64,000 nucleotides of DNA from Nitrososphaerota archaeon (GTDB lineage Archaea; Thermoproteota; Nitrososphaeria; Nitrososphaerales; Gagatemarchaeaceae). Under the pieces are notes generated by a model. The model had not been told where the DNA came from, searched no databases, and was given only the letters and a program-made list of their open reading frames with translations. The position numbers and the translations under genes were made by a program. The stretch covers positions 1 through 64,000 of the forward strand of contig JAFMAI010000001.1 in the NCBI GenBank assembly GCA_029785085.1. The letters are read 5' to 3'. Positions within the stretch are counted from its first letter, which is position 1. Each line of letters starts with the position of its first letter. Of this stretch, positions 16,543 through 24,606 are shown in pieces.

Positions 16543-17567
16543 TCCCTTTCTACTGCGAACCTAGCAAATGAGGCCAGGAGGGACACGGCTTCCTTGTCCC
16601 CCTTCCAATCTATGCCCCGGAGCGTGGCCAGGGACAGCTTGAGCAGCTCTGACGCCTTCTTCCTGGCGAACCCCACAGCGTCATACTTCTCCATCGTCGA
16701 CAGCACGAATGCCACGTCGGCGTCTGTCTTCTGTGCCCTGCCCTTGTCCATGATTGCGACGACCTTGTCCCTCTCGCTCTGGGACACCACAGAGAGGAGG
16801 TGGAGGAGCATCAGGGTCCTCTTGCCTTCCAGTATGTCGTCGGACCTCGCTTTGCCGTATTTCTTCTGGTCCCCCACCAGGTTCAGCGCGTCGTCCTGGA
16901 TCTGGAAGGCGACCCCCAGGGTGGTCCCAAAGTCCTTCAGGCCTGTCAGCACGCCCGCACCGGCCCCGGCCACCAGCGCCCCCATCCTGCACGGGCTGGC
17001 GACGGTGTACCACGAAGTCTTGCGAGTACACATCTCGAAGTAGTCTTTCTCCCCGAGGTCCCACCGCTTGGCCGCGACCCATCCCAGCTCCATGTGCTGG
17101 CCTTCGGTCGTCTCGTTGACCATCCTTGAGAACTCTTCCATGACCGCGAACGTCCGGTCCAGGCCGATCCTCTCCCTGTTCTTCAGGAGCGCCTCCCAGG
17201 TGCGGGCATGGAGGGCATCCCCGGCGTTGAGAGCCAGAGCCTCTCCGTACTTCCTGTGCAGTGCGGGCTCTCCGCGCCTCAGCTCGGATCCGTCCTCTAT
17301 GTCGTCGTGGACCAGTATCCAGTGCTGGAAGAGCTCTATGCAGGCGGCGGTGAGCACCGCGTCGCCTTCTGAGCCTCCGGCGGCCCTGCAGGCGGCCACG
17401 CAGAGGAACGGCCTCATGCCCTTGGCCGGGCGCGACGGGTAGTCCCGCATCATCCTGTAGAGAAGGTCGACTTCCCTTATCGGGCTGGACTTCGGCAGGA
17501 TCTGGTCGAGTATCAGGGCGTCTACCTCAGCCTTCACGCGCCTCATCTCGTCCTGGAAGGTGGGCAT
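16536..17567 (-). CDS. idsA: Polyprenyl diphosphate synthase (GGPP synthase type)
   Basis: A 343-residue trans-prenyltransferase that builds geranylgeranyl diphosphate for archaeal membrane lipids. The first Asp-rich motif is LVHDDIEDGSE. The second is FQIQDDALNLVGD, with Asn in place of the last Asp of DDxxD. Chain-length specificity cannot be read reliably. It belongs with the neighbouring isopentenyl phosphate kinase and mevalonate kinase genes, all on the same strand. Confidence 0.93.
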   Translation of the reverse strand: MPTFQDEMRRVKAEVDALILDQILPKSSPIREVDLLYRMMRDYPSRPAKGMRPFLCVAACRAAGGSEGDAVLTAACIELFQHWILVHDDIEDGSELRRGEPALHRKYGEALALNAGDALHARTWEALLKNRERIGLDRTFAVMEEFSRMVNETTEGQHMELGWVAAKRWDLGEKDYFEMCTRKTSWYTVASPCRMGALVAGAGAGVLTGLKDFGTTLGVAFQIQDDALNLVGDQKKYGKARSDDILEGKRTLMLLHLLSVVSQSERDKVVAIMDKGRAQKTDADVAFVLSTMEKYDAVGFARKKASELLKLSLATLRGIDWKGDKEAVSLLASFARFAVEREW

Positions 17568-17591
17568 GCCTGTCCGGTCCCTGCCTCTAGC

Positions 17592-18338
17592 CTAAGCGCG
17601 GACCACGGTGCCGTAAAAGTCTAGGCCCCGGAGGGCCTTGGAAAACTCGTTCCGCCTGTACCCAGAGACGAAGTACACGCTGGTTCCTCCTGCGGCTATC
17701 TTGGCAGCCACTTCCAGCTTCAGCCTCATACCTCCGGTGGCGTCGTCCCCTTCCTTCACCTTCATCCGCCTGACCTTGGAGGCGGTCAGCTCAGGGATGA
17801 TGACCCGCGTGTTCTCTTCGTAGACGCCGTCCACGTCTAGGGCGAACACAGCCCTCTCCGGCTCCAGCATCTTCGCCAGCTCTTGCACAATCACGTCCCC
17901 TGACATCACCTTGAACCCTGACGGCGTTAGCCCGACGTCCCCGAAGGTGACCGGCGTGAGCCCTTCCTTGAGGAGGCCCTTCAGCCAGGAAGAGACCGAC
18001 GCGCCTCCGGCCCGGCTTACGGCGTCGAAGGGCGAGAACGGGTAGGGGCTGAGCTTGAACTCCAGCATTGTCTTGCAGACCATCCTGTTCAACTCGTACA
18101 TTGCCGCCCTAGTCTGGGCTACCCCCACCGCCGGCGCCTCGCCGGCGTCTGAGCCTAGCCCGTGCTGCTTCGCGACGACGTGGCCGAAGGACCCTCCGCC
18201 GTGCACCACGACGACCTTCTGGTCAGAAGACGCGATCTCCTCGGAGAGCGCTGAGACTACGTCCGGACGATAGGAGAAGGGCTTCGACTTGTCCGTGATC
18301 ACGGAACCCCCCAGCTTCGCGACTATCGCTCTAGCCAG
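17592..18338 (-). CDS. ipk: Isopentenyl phosphate kinase
   Basis: An amino-acid-kinase-family enzyme that makes isopentenyl diphosphate in the archaeal mevalonate pathway. It has ITDKSKPFSYRPD, VVVHGGGSFGH with the catalytic His, and GDVGLTPSG. The track starts at the GTG of SVITDK (18302), which would cut off the phosphate-binding AKLGGS. The frame is open upstream but has no ATG, GTG or TTG. The likely start is CTG at 18338, preceded by GAGGGAG at about 7 nt, overlapping mvk by 16 nt; ATA at 18326 is an alternative. Confidence 0.85.
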   Translation of the reverse strand: MARAIVAKLGGSVITDKSKPFSYRPDVVSALSEEIASSDQKVVVVHGGGSFGHVVAKQHGLGSDAGEAPAVGVAQTRAAMYELNRMVCKTMLEFKLSPYPFSPFDAVSRAGGASVSSWLKGLLKEGLTPVTFGDVGLTPSGFKVMSGDVIVQELAKMLEPERAVFALDVDGVYEENTRVIIPELTASKVRRMKVKEGDDATGGMRLKLEVAAKIAAGGTSVYFVSGYRRNEFSKALRGLDFYGTVVRA

Positions 18339-19249
18339 CTTTTCACTCCCTCGGTAGGTACTTTGGCGATGAACGTCTCGAACCCTCGCGCCGTGAGCCC
18401 TGAAACTAGGTTTTTTTCCTTTGCCTTGGGGGCCACTGCGATCACGCTCCCTCCTCCGCCTCCCCCGGTGAGCTTCGCACCATAGGCTCCAGCCGTTATC
18501 ATCTGGTCGACCATCCCGTCCAAGGTAGGGTTGGATACCCCCAGCATCCCCAGGAGAGCGTGGTTCATTGTTAGCAGCCCTCCCAGCCCCTCCCCGTCTC
18601 CCTTGGCGAGGAGCCCTGCGGCCTCTAGGCTTAGGGCGCCCACCGAGCCGGCCAGGCGGGCGAAGTAGCCCGGGTATCTGTCCTTGGCCTCTGATACTCT
18701 GCCTATCTGCGCCTTGGTATCCCTGCTGATCCCGGAGTACGACACTAGCAACGAGCGGCTCCCGCCTAAGGAGACTTCCTTCGGCTTGGTCCCTGGTTTG
18801 AACAGGATGGCCCCCCCTAGGGCGCAGACAGCTGGGTCGATGCCGGAAGGGCGGCCGTGGATTGCGTTCTCTCCGACCATCGAGAGGCGGATGATGTCCT
18901 CGGCGCCCAGACCCAGAGAGTGGAACTCTGATAGGGCGGCAGAGAGGGCGACCATGGTGGCGGCGGATGACCCCAGGCCGGCGCCTCGGGGGACCGAAGA
19001 AGTGACAGACACCGCTACCTCCTGGCCCACCGAGTACTCTTCGGCCACGGCCCTGACCACCTGCCTGACTGGCGCAATCCCGGCAGGCCCCTCTTCTGAC
19101 CCCTGGGACGTCACCCTGAAAGAGCGGGCCCCCTCCACCTCCACCCTCACCTTCTTCGGCAAGGCGGCGGCAAGGGCCCAGGCGCCGTGGACCACGAAGT
19201 GCTCCCCGGTGACGATTGCCTTCGAAGGAGCTTCTGCTACGGCTCTCAA
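18323..19249 (-). CDS. mvk: Mevalonate kinase
   Basis: A 308-residue GHMP kinase that phosphorylates mevalonate. Visible motifs are the N-terminal APSKAIVTGEHFVVHG, the ATP-binding loop PRGAGLGSSAATMVALS and the C-terminal AKLTGGGGGGSVIAV. It starts at TTG, overlapping the MEMO stop as TTGA, and is followed by the isopentenyl phosphate kinase, so three mevalonate-pathway genes are adjacent. Confidence 0.96.
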   Translation of the reverse strand: MRAVAEAPSKAIVTGEHFVVHGAWALAAALPKKVRVEVEGARSFRVTSQGSEEGPAGIAPVRQVVRAVAEEYSVGQEVAVSVTSSVPRGAGLGSSAATMVALSAALSEFHSLGLGAEDIIRLSMVGENAIHGRPSGIDPAVCALGGAILFKPGTKPKEVSLGGSRSLLVSYSGISRDTKAQIGRVSEAKDRYPGYFARLAGSVGALSLEAAGLLAKGDGEGLGGLLTMNHALLGMLGVSNPTLDGMVDQMITAGAYGAKLTGGGGGGSVIAVAPKAKEKNLVSGLTARGFETFIAKVPTEGVKSWLER

Positions 19250-20091
19250 GAGCTTACGAATCTGAGGGCTCCATAACCCACGACTTGAACGTTGTCGCCG
19301 CTGGTGTCGCCGCTCGTGGCGTACTCTAGGAGCTCTGGCCTCGTGAGCCCCAGCGACCTGGCCGTGAGCATCACCGTGGCGATGGCGCCATAGCCACAGG
19401 CTGTGACGTTGAGCCTCTCGAGGACAGAGTAGAACCCCGGAACGTCCATCTTCAGCACCTCGCCGAGGAGCGCCTCGTCCTTCTCCTTCGCAGCGGGGGG
19501 CGGCTCGTAGTGGGTCAGGTCTGAGGAGGCGATGAGGATGGCCTTCCTCCCGCTCAGGATCCTGGAGAGGGCCGAAGCGACAGTTTCCGCGGTGTCCAGG
19601 TCCTGGAAGAGGAGTGAAATCGGCAGGAGTGGGACCGAGTCACCGTAGAGTTTCTGCAGGAACGGGAGCTGCACCTCGAGGGAGTGCTCTAGCCGGTGGG
19701 CCCCCGGGTCCACCGAGACTCCGGCAAGTTCGACGAGCTCTGCGGCCGCCTCTTCGTCGACGCGCATGCGTCCCAGAGGGGTCTCCCATTCCCCCTCGTC
19801 GTAGGTTGAGACCCCGCTCCCGAGGCCGTAGTGGTTGGGCGCTACCACAACAGCCAGGTCCGGACTGCGGAGCGAAGATACATGATAGTAGGAGTGGGCG
19901 GCCACCGGGCCGGAATAGACGTAACCAGCGTGCGGCGATATCGCAGCGACTATGTCCGCGTCCGTTGCTGGGGCCGGCGGAAGCCTGCCTGGTCCGAGCC
20001 TGTGGGTGTAGCATTCGTCGATGAGGGTGGAGAGCTCGGCGGGGTCTGACGGGTAGAACTGGCCTGAAACTGCGGGCTTTCTGACTGGCAA
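19246..20091 (-). CDS. MEMO-family protein (AmmeMemoRadiSam protein B)
   Basis: A 281-residue MEMO family protein, related in fold to extradiol dioxygenases. Family features are VRKPAVSGQFYPSDP, ISPHAGYVYSGPVAAHSYYHV, VVVAPNHYG, EHSLEVQLPFLQ and ASSDLTHYEPP, which hold the metal-binding histidines. The biochemical role in archaea is not settled. Its place between S2 and mevalonate kinase is conserved in archaea. Confidence 0.93.
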   Translation of the reverse strand: MPVRKPAVSGQFYPSDPAELSTLIDECYTHRLGPGRLPPAPATDADIVAAISPHAGYVYSGPVAAHSYYHVSSLRSPDLAVVVAPNHYGLGSGVSTYDEGEWETPLGRMRVDEEAAAELVELAGVSVDPGAHRLEHSLEVQLPFLQKLYGDSVPLLPISLLFQDLDTAETVASALSRILSGRKAILIASSDLTHYEPPPAAKEKDEALLGEVLKMDVPGFYSVLERLNVTACGYGAIATVMLTARSLGLTRPELLEYATSGDTSGDNVQVVGYGALRFVSS

Positions 20092-20100
20092 TACGGAGGC

Positions 20101-20796
20101 CTATTCGCGCCTCTCGGACGTCCTTTCTTCGAGGGGCTCGGGCCTCTGCTCTTCATCCACCTTGGTCTCGAAGTCTTCGATGCCGTACTTCATGGGCTGG
20201 TCCTCGGCCAGCGACTTCGAGTGGACGAGGGTCGCTCTGGCCAGGAGCCAGAATATGGCAGCTATGGACTTGCGCCCCCTGTTGTTCCCGGGGATGACCA
20301 GATCTACGTCGTCGGTTATGTTGTCCGTGTCGCAGACCGCAATCACGGGGACCCCCAGCTTGGCTGCCTCGACCATGGCTTGCGTGTCTGACATCGGGTC
20401 CGCCACGACCACCAGTTCGGCGTCCAGGTGACCCGGATAGAGAGGGTTGGTGAATGTGCCTGGCATGAACCGGCCTATCCTGGGCATCGCCCCAGTGAGC
20501 TCGCAGAACTTCTCGACAGCCACGGCGCCGTGCTCCCTGCTGGTGTACACGACGGTGTTCTTCGCGCCGGTGGCCGCTATGAACTTGCCAGCGATGTCGA
20601 TGCGCTGCAAGGTCTTGGGATAGTCAATCATGTGCAGACCGTCTGGCTTTGGCCGCGTTGTGAACGGCTCCATGGTCTTCGTCCTGATGGGCGTCCCAAT
20701 CCGGATGCCGGTGGCTAGCAGGGCCTTCTCTGAAAAGCCTGGGGCGACCATCTTGTCGGCTGAACCCGCGTCGTCGTCGAACTCAGACATGGCCAA
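20101..20796 (-). CDS. rpsB: Ribosomal protein S2
   Basis: A 231-residue archaeal S2 recognised by HMIDYPKTLQRIDIAGKFIA (in part), ADPMSDTQAMVEAAKLGVPVIAVCDTDN and VIPGNNRGRKSIAAIFWLLA. The last 30 residues form an acidic/basic tail. It starts at TTG with an in-frame ATG two codons later. In many archaea enolase and rpoK lie between S2 and rpoN; neither is present here. Confidence 0.97.
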   Translation of the reverse strand: MAMSEFDDDAGSADKMVAPGFSEKALLATGIRIGTPIRTKTMEPFTTRPKPDGLHMIDYPKTLQRIDIAGKFIAATGAKNTVVYTSREHGAVAVEKFCELTGAMPRIGRFMPGTFTNPLYPGHLDAELVVVADPMSDTQAMVEAAKLGVPVIAVCDTDNITDDVDLVIPGNNRGRKSIAAIFWLLARATLVHSKSLAEDQPMKYGIEDFETKVDEEQRPEPLEERTSERRE

Positions 20797-20805
20797 GCTC
20801 CAGAC

Positions 20806-21015
20806 CTATAGCTCTGATTTCCTGCTGTAGAACGGAAGAACCTGGTCGATGACGTCCACCGAGGAGATGAGCATACGCCGGCAGCAGTACCTCTTCAGGC
20901 CTAGGTCGTCCAGCACCTTGCCCGGATCTTCGCCCCCCTTCACCCTGGTCTGGAACGGGGTGAACTTGTCGCCGATGAGACTACCGCAAGTGAAACAGCG
21001 TATGGGAATCATCAT
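20806..21015 (-). CDS. rpoN: RNA polymerase subunit N (Rpb10)
   Basis: A 69-residue zinc-bundle subunit with [13 protein letters not shown] and [15 protein letters not shown], the atypical CX2C...CC zinc site of RpoN/Rpb10. It helps assemble the D/L/N/P platform of RNAP. It sits 6 nt downstream of S9, as is usual in archaea. Confidence 0.97.
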   Translation of the reverse strand: MMIPIRCFTCGSLIGDKFTPFQTRVKGGEDPGKVLDDLGLKRYCCRRMLISSVDVIDQVLPFYSRKSEL

Positions 21016-21021
21016 AGCAAA

Positions 21022-21450
21022 TCACCTGTACGATTTCTGCCTCTTCCTGCGCGCGCCCGGCCCTCCGAACTTCTTGGGTTCAGCTTGTCTCGGGTCGCCC
21101 GAAAGCAGGTATTTATTGTATGCATTCAGTCTCTCCCTGATTTCGTTCCCTCTGACCTGGTCGACGTAGGCCCTGGCGATGGCCATGGCCGCGGCGTCCG
21201 CCTGCCCCATGAACCCCCCTCCGGCGACGCTGACGTCGAGGTCGAACTTTTCTCTCAACTCCCCAACCACATAGACCGGTGCCAGTAAATGGAGCCGTGC
21301 GGGCTCTGGTTCCCAAAGCTCGACCGGTGTCCCATTGACCCTGATGCGCCCCGCTCCGGGGGATATTGCCGCAGTGGCCCTGGCTGTCTTCCTCGCGCCA
21401 GAATAGAGCTTTGGCGGCTTCTTCACTTGGGCCTTGGCAGAGGTCGGCAT
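21022..21450 (-). CDS. rpsI: Ribosomal protein S9
   Basis: A 142-residue protein with GARKTARATAAISPGAGRIRVNG, GGGFMGQADAAAMAIARAYV and the basic C-terminal tail GARRKRQKSYR that reaches the P-site tRNA. It starts two bases downstream of the L13 stop in the L18e-L13-S9-RpoN run. Confidence 0.97.
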   Translation of the reverse strand: MPTSAKAQVKKPPKLYSGARKTARATAAISPGAGRIRVNGTPVELWEPEPARLHLLAPVYVVGELREKFDLDVSVAGGGFMGQADAAAMAIARAYVDQVRGNEIRERLNAYNKYLLSGDPRQAEPKKFGGPGARRKRQKSYR

Positions 21451-21452
21451 CT

Positions 21453-21875
21453 CTACTCATTCCACCCCAGACTCTTCGAGAGGTCCCCCATGGTCACATA
21501 TACCGGAATGGGGCGCGTTGCGGCGGTCTCCTCGAACTTTTTCAGCTTCGCTCCGTTGATCCCTTCGGGGACCCCGATGTAGACCCGGAGCCGCTTCATC
21601 GCCATCGCGCCCTTGGGCTTCTTTCGCGGAACCATCCCCCTGACCATCCTGCGAAGGATGTTGTCAGGCCGCCTCGGGTGAATCGGACCGTAAATCGGAT
21701 TGACCTTGCTCGCCAGCTCGAGCCTCTCCTTCCATTGGTTTACAACAGAGGTCCTCGACCCAGAAACAAGAGACTTCTCAGCGTTCACCACGGTCACCTT
21801 CTTTCCTGACAGGAGGAGCTTCGCGACCTTGGAAGAGAGCCGCCCAGCGATCTGGTTTGTTGCGTCGATGTACAC
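21453..21875 (-). CDS. rplM: Ribosomal protein L13
   Basis: A 140-residue large-subunit protein with YIDATNQIAGRLSSKVAKLL, NPIYGPIHPRRPDNILRRMV and KGAMAMKRLRVYIG. The ORF track starts at 21905, inside L18e. The GTG at 21875 begins at the conserved YIDATN, is preceded by GGTGAGGAG, and leaves a 7-nt gap after L18e, so I use it. A TTG four residues upstream is also possible. Confidence 0.95.
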   Translation of the reverse strand: MYIDATNQIAGRLSSKVAKLLLSGKKVTVVNAEKSLVSGSRTSVVNQWKERLELASKVNPIYGPIHPRRPDNILRRMVRGMVPRKKPKGAMAMKRLRVYIGVPEGINGAKLKKFEETAATRPIPVYVTMGDLSKSLGWNE

Positions 21876-21882
21876 CGACTCC

Positions 21883-22236
21883 TCACCTGACAAGTTTGAC
21901 CCCACTCCCTTTCGGGTACTTCTTCAGGAAATCTTCAACCGAAAGCGCCGCGCCACCGGTCGCCTCTATCTTTGACCTGGCTGAGGCCGAAAATGAAAAG
22001 GCGCCCACGACCATCTTCTTTCCTGCCGCGCCTGTGCCGAGGACCTTTCCCGGGACAAACACAGCGTGGGCCTCACCGACGACCTTGGATATCCTCCCGA
22101 GGTTCACTTCCACCCTTGTTCCCGCGGGGCTGGAGAGCAATGCGGAAGCCTCGCTCCAGATGCGGGCCTTGTGCGTCTTCCCTGCCTTCTCAAGCATCAC
22201 TGCGGTCCGCCTGAGGATCGGATTAGATGCGGTCAC
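21883..22236 (-). CDS. rpl18e: Ribosomal protein L18e
   Basis: A 117-residue protein (NPILRRTAVMLEKAGKTHKA, RVEVNLGRISKV, VVPGKVLGTG-like FVPGKVLGTGAAGKKM). The ORF track version of 248 residues starts far inside rpoD in another frame. The GTG at 22236 overlaps the rpoD stop (GTGA) and gives the correct family length. Confidence 0.95.
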   Translation of the reverse strand: MTASNPILRRTAVMLEKAGKTHKARIWSEASALLSSPAGTRVEVNLGRISKVVGEAHAVFVPGKVLGTGAAGKKMVVGAFSFSASARSKIEATGGAALSVEDFLKKYPKGSGVKLVR

Positions 22237-22877
22237 TTCGCCCCGCCCACCGCGACCTGGATGTCGTTCAGCTTCTTCTCGAGGAGCTGGATGGCCTTGA
22301 GCACTATCTGCTTCGCAGGGAGCCCCCCCGCAGACTCCACGGTGAGTATGAAGACCCCCTCTTTCTTGCCGTCCGTAAGGGTGGCAACGGTGCAAGGCTG
22401 CCACTTCGCGTGCTCCTTTCCGCGGCCGAGCCTGGCATAGGCTTCGAGCTTCACCGACTGGCCTGCCGCCAGTTTGATGAGAGGTATGGACTCGCTGACC
22501 GGCCTCACGTCCCTGTCTTCGGACACGAGGTCCCCCGACGTCACTGTCGATACCTTGTCCCTCCCTTTGGCGTCGAGGACGAACAGCACTCTGCATTTGT
22601 GGCATCCAAGAGGGTTTCCGCAGTCGCACTCTTCGGGGAGGTTGTATCTCTCGAGGTCGGTCTTTATCGGGACCATGCCGAGCCTATGGGCGAGTATCTC
22701 GTCATAGAGGACTGAAGAATTCTCCAAGATCACTACGTCGTCTATCGCCATGGAGGGCACTTCGGATATGCAGAACCGCCGCATCGCGTTGGCGTAGGAC
22801 CGGTCTATCCCTTCGAGTTGTATAGAGACAGTATTCCCTCTGTCTTCAAGGCACTTTACCTCAACCAACCGCTCCAC
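22233..22877 (-). CDS. rpoD: RNA polymerase subunit D (Rpb3 homologue)
   Basis: A 214-residue subunit that nucleates RNAP assembly with L, N and P. It has the alpha-like motif NAMRRFCISEVPSMAIDDV, SSVLYDEILAHRLGMVPI, and an inserted cysteine loop CDCGNPLGCHKC, compatible with one metal site of the Rpb3 type rather than the two [4Fe-4S] clusters of some archaeal D subunits. The promoter probably includes the TTTTTAACC on its strand near 22940. Confidence 0.96.
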   Translation of the reverse strand: MERLVEVKCLEDRGNTVSIQLEGIDRSYANAMRRFCISEVPSMAIDDVVILENSSVLYDEILAHRLGMVPIKTDLERYNLPEECDCGNPLGCHKCRVLFVLDAKGRDKVSTVTSGDLVSEDRDVRPVSESIPLIKLAAGQSVKLEAYARLGRGKEHAKWQPCTVATLTDGKKEGVFILTVESAGGLPAKQIVLKAIQLLEKKLNDIQVAVGGAK

Positions 22878-23118
22878 CTGCTGGCCCGAAACTGGTTCTC
22901 ATGAGACGTCGCGTTTCGAGGTCGGGAATTTGTTCCGGTTAAAAAGTTAGCGGGCGGGCGACGGGCCCTCTATGGCGTATGAGAGGGGAAGAGCAGCCAG
23001 CTACGGCGCCAGGCTGGGAGGTCTGGAGGTGGTCATTGAGGGACAGTCGGTGCGTTCGCGGATGAGCCGCCATGGAACAAATCTCTCTTGCAAGAGTTGG
23101 CGCCTGGCTGTCGAAACC

Positions 23119-23126
23119 TTATATCG
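23119..23126 (+). promoter_or_regulatory. TATA-like box for S13-S4-S11
   Basis: CTTATATC lies about 30 nt upstream of the S13 ATG at 23153, as expected for a leaderless or nearly leaderless transcript. It falls inside the longer upstream extension offered by the ORF track, which argues for the shorter S13. Confidence 0.5.
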
Positions 23127-23152
23127 GAAGGGCGAAGGGCAGGGTCGGAAAA

Positions 23153-23647
23153 ATGTCTGAGGCCTCTGAGTTCAGGCACCTGGTCAGGATCTCCGGACGG
23201 GACCTGGCTGGACAGAAGAAGCTGATTGTGGCGCTGGCCGACCTCAGAGGGGTCGGGTACAACTTCGCCAACGTGATCACCACGAAGTTGAGCCTGGATC
23301 CGAGGGTCCGCCTGGGGACGCTCACCGAAGAGCAGGTGAGCCAGATCGAGCGGGCCATACAGAGCACGGCGAAGTCGGCTCTGCCCGAGTGGTACTACAA
23401 CAGGAGGAACGACCCTGAGACCGGGGAAGCAAGACAGCTGCTCGGCGCAGATCTCGACTTCATACAGAAGAGCGACATCGAAGACGAAAAGAACATCCGG
23501 AGCTGGAAGGGGGTAAGGCACAGCCTCGGGTTGAAGGTAAGAGGCCAGAGGACTAGGACGACTGGGAGGAAAGGGAGGACGGTGGGGGTTAGGAAGGCAT
23601 CCCTGGTAGCGGCGGCGAAGGCAGCCTCCGCGAAGAAGGAGGAGTAG
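23153..23647 (+). CDS. rpsM: Ribosomal protein S13
   Basis: A 164-residue protein, MSEASEFRHLVRISGRDLAG onward, with the helix-two-turn-helix region and the C-terminal VRGQRTRTTGRKGRTVG that contacts tRNA. The track start at 23072 adds 27 residues with no family match and includes the TATA box, so ATG 23153 is preferred. It opens the S13-S4-S11 operon, divergent from rpoD; in many archaea these genes and rpoD are on the same strand. Confidence 0.96.
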   Translation: MSEASEFRHLVRISGRDLAGQKKLIVALADLRGVGYNFANVITTKLSLDPRVRLGTLTEEQVSQIERAIQSTAKSALPEWYYNRRNDPETGEARQLLGADLDFIQKSDIEDEKNIRSWKGVRHSLGLKVRGQRTRTTGRKGRTVGVRKASLVAAAKAASAKKEE

Positions 23648-23650
23648 AGA

Positions 23651-24193
23651 TTGGGAGATCCTAAGAAGTCCAGGAAGCAGTACAACAGGCCTCGGAGTCC
23701 CTGGCGGACCGATCAGCTGGCTCAGGAGCTGTACCTCCTGGGTACATTCGGCCTGAGGAACAAGCGCGAACTCTGGAAGTCACAGACGCAGCTCAGCGGG
23801 GTCAGAAAGCAGGCAAGGACGCTGCTTGCGGCCACTCAGGTGGTGAGGGAGCGCGAGGAGAAGAAGCTGCTGGACAGTCTGAGGAGGAGGGGCCTCGTCG
23901 GGGAAGCCGCGACCCTGGACGACATACTCAGCCTCACGGTAGAGGACATGCTCTCCAGGAGGCTCCAGACCGTGGTCTTCAAGAAGGGCATGGCGCTCTC
24001 CCCGCTGCACTCGAGGCAATTGATTGTCCATGGCCACATCACGGTGGACGGGAGGGTGATCACGGTCCCAGGGTACGAAGTCCCCGGGGCCGAGCAGGAC
24101 ACGGTGGTGCTGACCGGAGGAACAGGCAAGGCTGAGGCGGCGGCGACAGAGCAGGCTGAAGCGCCGGCCGAACAGCCGGCCCAGGCGCAGTGA
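23651..24193 (+). CDS. rpsD: Ribosomal protein S4
   Basis: A 180-residue archaeal S4 with [20 protein letters not shown], an S4 RNA-binding domain ([37 protein letters not shown]) and an Ala/Glu/Gln-rich tail. It starts at TTG, 3 nt after the S13 stop. It organises 16S rRNA folding in the small subunit. Confidence 0.96.
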   Translation: MGDPKKSRKQYNRPRSPWRTDQLAQELYLLGTFGLRNKRELWKSQTQLSGVRKQARTLLAATQVVREREEKKLLDSLRRRGLVGEAATLDDILSLTVEDMLSRRLQTVVFKKGMALSPLHSRQLIVHGHITVDGRVITVPGYEVPGAEQDTVVLTGGTGKAEAAATEQAEAPAEQPAQAQ

Positions 24194-24198
24194 GAGGC

Positions 24199-24603
24199 AT
24201 GTCAGAAGAAGAGATTCTCGCCGACCGCTGGGGCGTCTGCCACATCTACTCGTCCTACAACAACACCATCGTCCACATCACGGACCTGACCGGAGCCGAG
24301 ACCATCGCGTTCTCTTCTGGCGGAAGACATGTGAAAGCGGACAGGTTCGAATCGTCCCCGTATGCCGCCATGAGGAGCGCGTCGGCGGCATCAGAGGTCG
24401 CGAAGGGCAAGGGGATAACTTCAGTACACATCAAAGTCAGAGCCGTAGGCGGGACTGGCCCTAGGACGCCAGGTCCAGGGGCGCAGGCGGCCATCCGCGC
24501 CATCGCCAGGGCGGGCTTCAAGATAGGGCGAATCGAGGACGCTACCCCTATCCCTCACGACACGACGAGGAAGAAGGGCGGACGCAGAGGAAGAAGGGCC
24601 TAG
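24199..24603 (+). CDS. rpsK: Ribosomal protein S11
   Basis: A 134-residue protein with [34 protein letters not shown] and the very conserved C-terminus [20 protein letters not shown]. The track start (GTG 24190) overlaps the S4 stop; ATG 24199 gives the usual N-terminus. It is the last gene of this operon and converges on the regulator gene. Confidence 0.96.
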   Translation: MSEEEILADRWGVCHIYSSYNNTIVHITDLTGAETIAFSSGGRHVKADRFESSPYAAMRSASAASEVAKGKGITSVHIKVRAVGGTGPRTPGPGAQAAIRAIARAGFKIGRIEDATPIPHDTTRKKGGRRGRRA

Positions 24604-24606
24604 GCA

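Noticed and set aside
18411-18421. T-run TTTTTTT inside mevalonate kinase as a terminator
   Set aside because: It lies within conserved coding sequence well before the stop, and on the coding strand it is an A-run encoding lysines.
22972-23160. 62-residue ORF upstream of S13
   Set aside because: It overlaps the S13 start and its TATA-like box, has no family resemblance, and its composition looks like non-coding sequence.
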